Part shown: one piece after another, positions 5,989 to 6,273 of the stretch
Numbering within the stretch: the stretch's first letter is position 1
Layout of the letters: the number at the start of each line of letters is the position of its first letter
Translations under genes and position numbers: made by a program
Assembly: GCA_021788515.1 (NCBI GenBank)
Contig: JAJYKN010000089.1
Span: forward strand, 1-6,273
DNA: 6,273 nt
Direction: 5' to 3'
Source: Nitrospirota bacterium
Lineage (GTDB): Bacteria > Nitrospirota > UBA9217
The notes under the pieces: model-generated
The model's input: only the letters and a program-made list of their open reading frames with translations
The model's database searches: none
What the model was told of the DNA's origin: nothing

Positions 5989-6273
5989 ACTTTAACCACG
6001 ATCTTCCCGAAGAACTGCCGGGAGAGAAGCTTCTCATAGGCCTTCCGGACGTCCTGAAACTCGAACACCGAATCAACCACGGTCCGGAGGTGTTTCGGAA
6101 AGAGTCCGAGCAGATGAGCGAAGGCCGCCCTCGGCCCCACATAGACGCCGTGGATCGTGATGTTCTTGCCGAACACGTACCTGAGGCTTAATGGAAGCTC
6201 ATCGCCGGTCGTGGAGCCGAAGGTCACGAGCCTGCCGCCGCGCTTCAGACAGGAGAGAGACGTGTTGAACGTC
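5985..6273 (-). CDS. Medium-chain dehydrogenase/reductase (zinc alcohol dehydrogenase or quinone oxidoreductase type), C-terminal part
   Basis: The gene is cut by the window edge: only the last 95 codons are present, open from 6272 to the TAG at 5985. The fragment reads 'FNTSLSCLKRGGRLVTFGSTTG', the late Rossmann-fold strand and turn of MDR enzymes in which the hydride-transfer domain ends. It then runs through 'VFGKNITIHGVYVGPRAAFAHLLGLF' to the hallmark C-terminus 'FEFQDVRKAYEKLLSRQFFGKIVVKV', where a lid helix is followed by the last strand. These enzymes oxidise alcohols or reduce quinones and enoyl compounds with NAD(P)H. The catalytic zinc ligands and the nucleotide-binding GxGxxG lie outside the window, so substrate and zinc dependence cannot be judged. 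A GTG at 6227 is an internal valine in this frame, not the start. Confidence 0.9.
   Translation of the reverse strand, partial: TFNTSLSCLKRGGRLVTFGSTTGDELPLSLRYVFGKNITIHGVYVGPRAAFAHLLGLFPKHLRTVVDSVFEFQDVRKAYEKLLSRQFFGKIVVKV

Overview
This window reads as a chromosomal piece of a Gram-negative-type bacterium. The protein style (a 'PRQARLDVPGALHHI' RAYT transposase, a small protein ending in 'EFINHEPKPF...', FtsK and UppP) and the short intergenic repeats recall Nitrospirota or Desulfobacterota (deltaproteobacterial) genomes from sediment or groundwater. That placement is an impression from family resemblance, not a search result. All six genes I accept are on the minus strand, so the window is read from right to left.

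Right end, 6273 to 5395: the last ~95 codons of a zinc/quinone-type medium-chain dehydrogenase, cut by the window edge. Its stop codon abuts a short tandem repeat. A good sigma-70-type promoter follows, then a four-helix CopD-like membrane protein that probably starts at a TTG behind a strong Shine-Dalgarno. Next is a 147-bp spacer with a cluster of short direct and inverted repeats.

Centre, 5247 to 1952: uppP (undecaprenyl-diphosphatase, cell-wall lipid carrier recycling), ftsK (DNA translocase of the division septum) and a 78-aa conserved-looking small protein. uppP and ftsK are 1 nt apart and the small gene follows ftsK by 34 nt. This looks like one transcription unit joining envelope synthesis to division and chromosome segregation.

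Left end, 1835 to 1: a periplasmic CDP-diacylglycerol pyrophosphatase (Cdh, HIT superfamily) with an unusual number of cysteines, then a REP-associated tyrosine transposase (RAYT). The RAYT gene sits between two perfect 16-bp inverted repeats, one at the very first base of the window, so the element probably continues to the left. Its promoter (TTGACA-17-TACACT) lies so close to the ATG that the mRNA is predicted to be leaderless.

The most notable feature is this RAYT unit: a single-gene element with flanking inverted repeats and a promoter next to one of them. I saw no tRNA, rRNA, CRISPR array, riboswitch or convincing intrinsic terminator. The window has no gene-free stretch longer than 150 bases.
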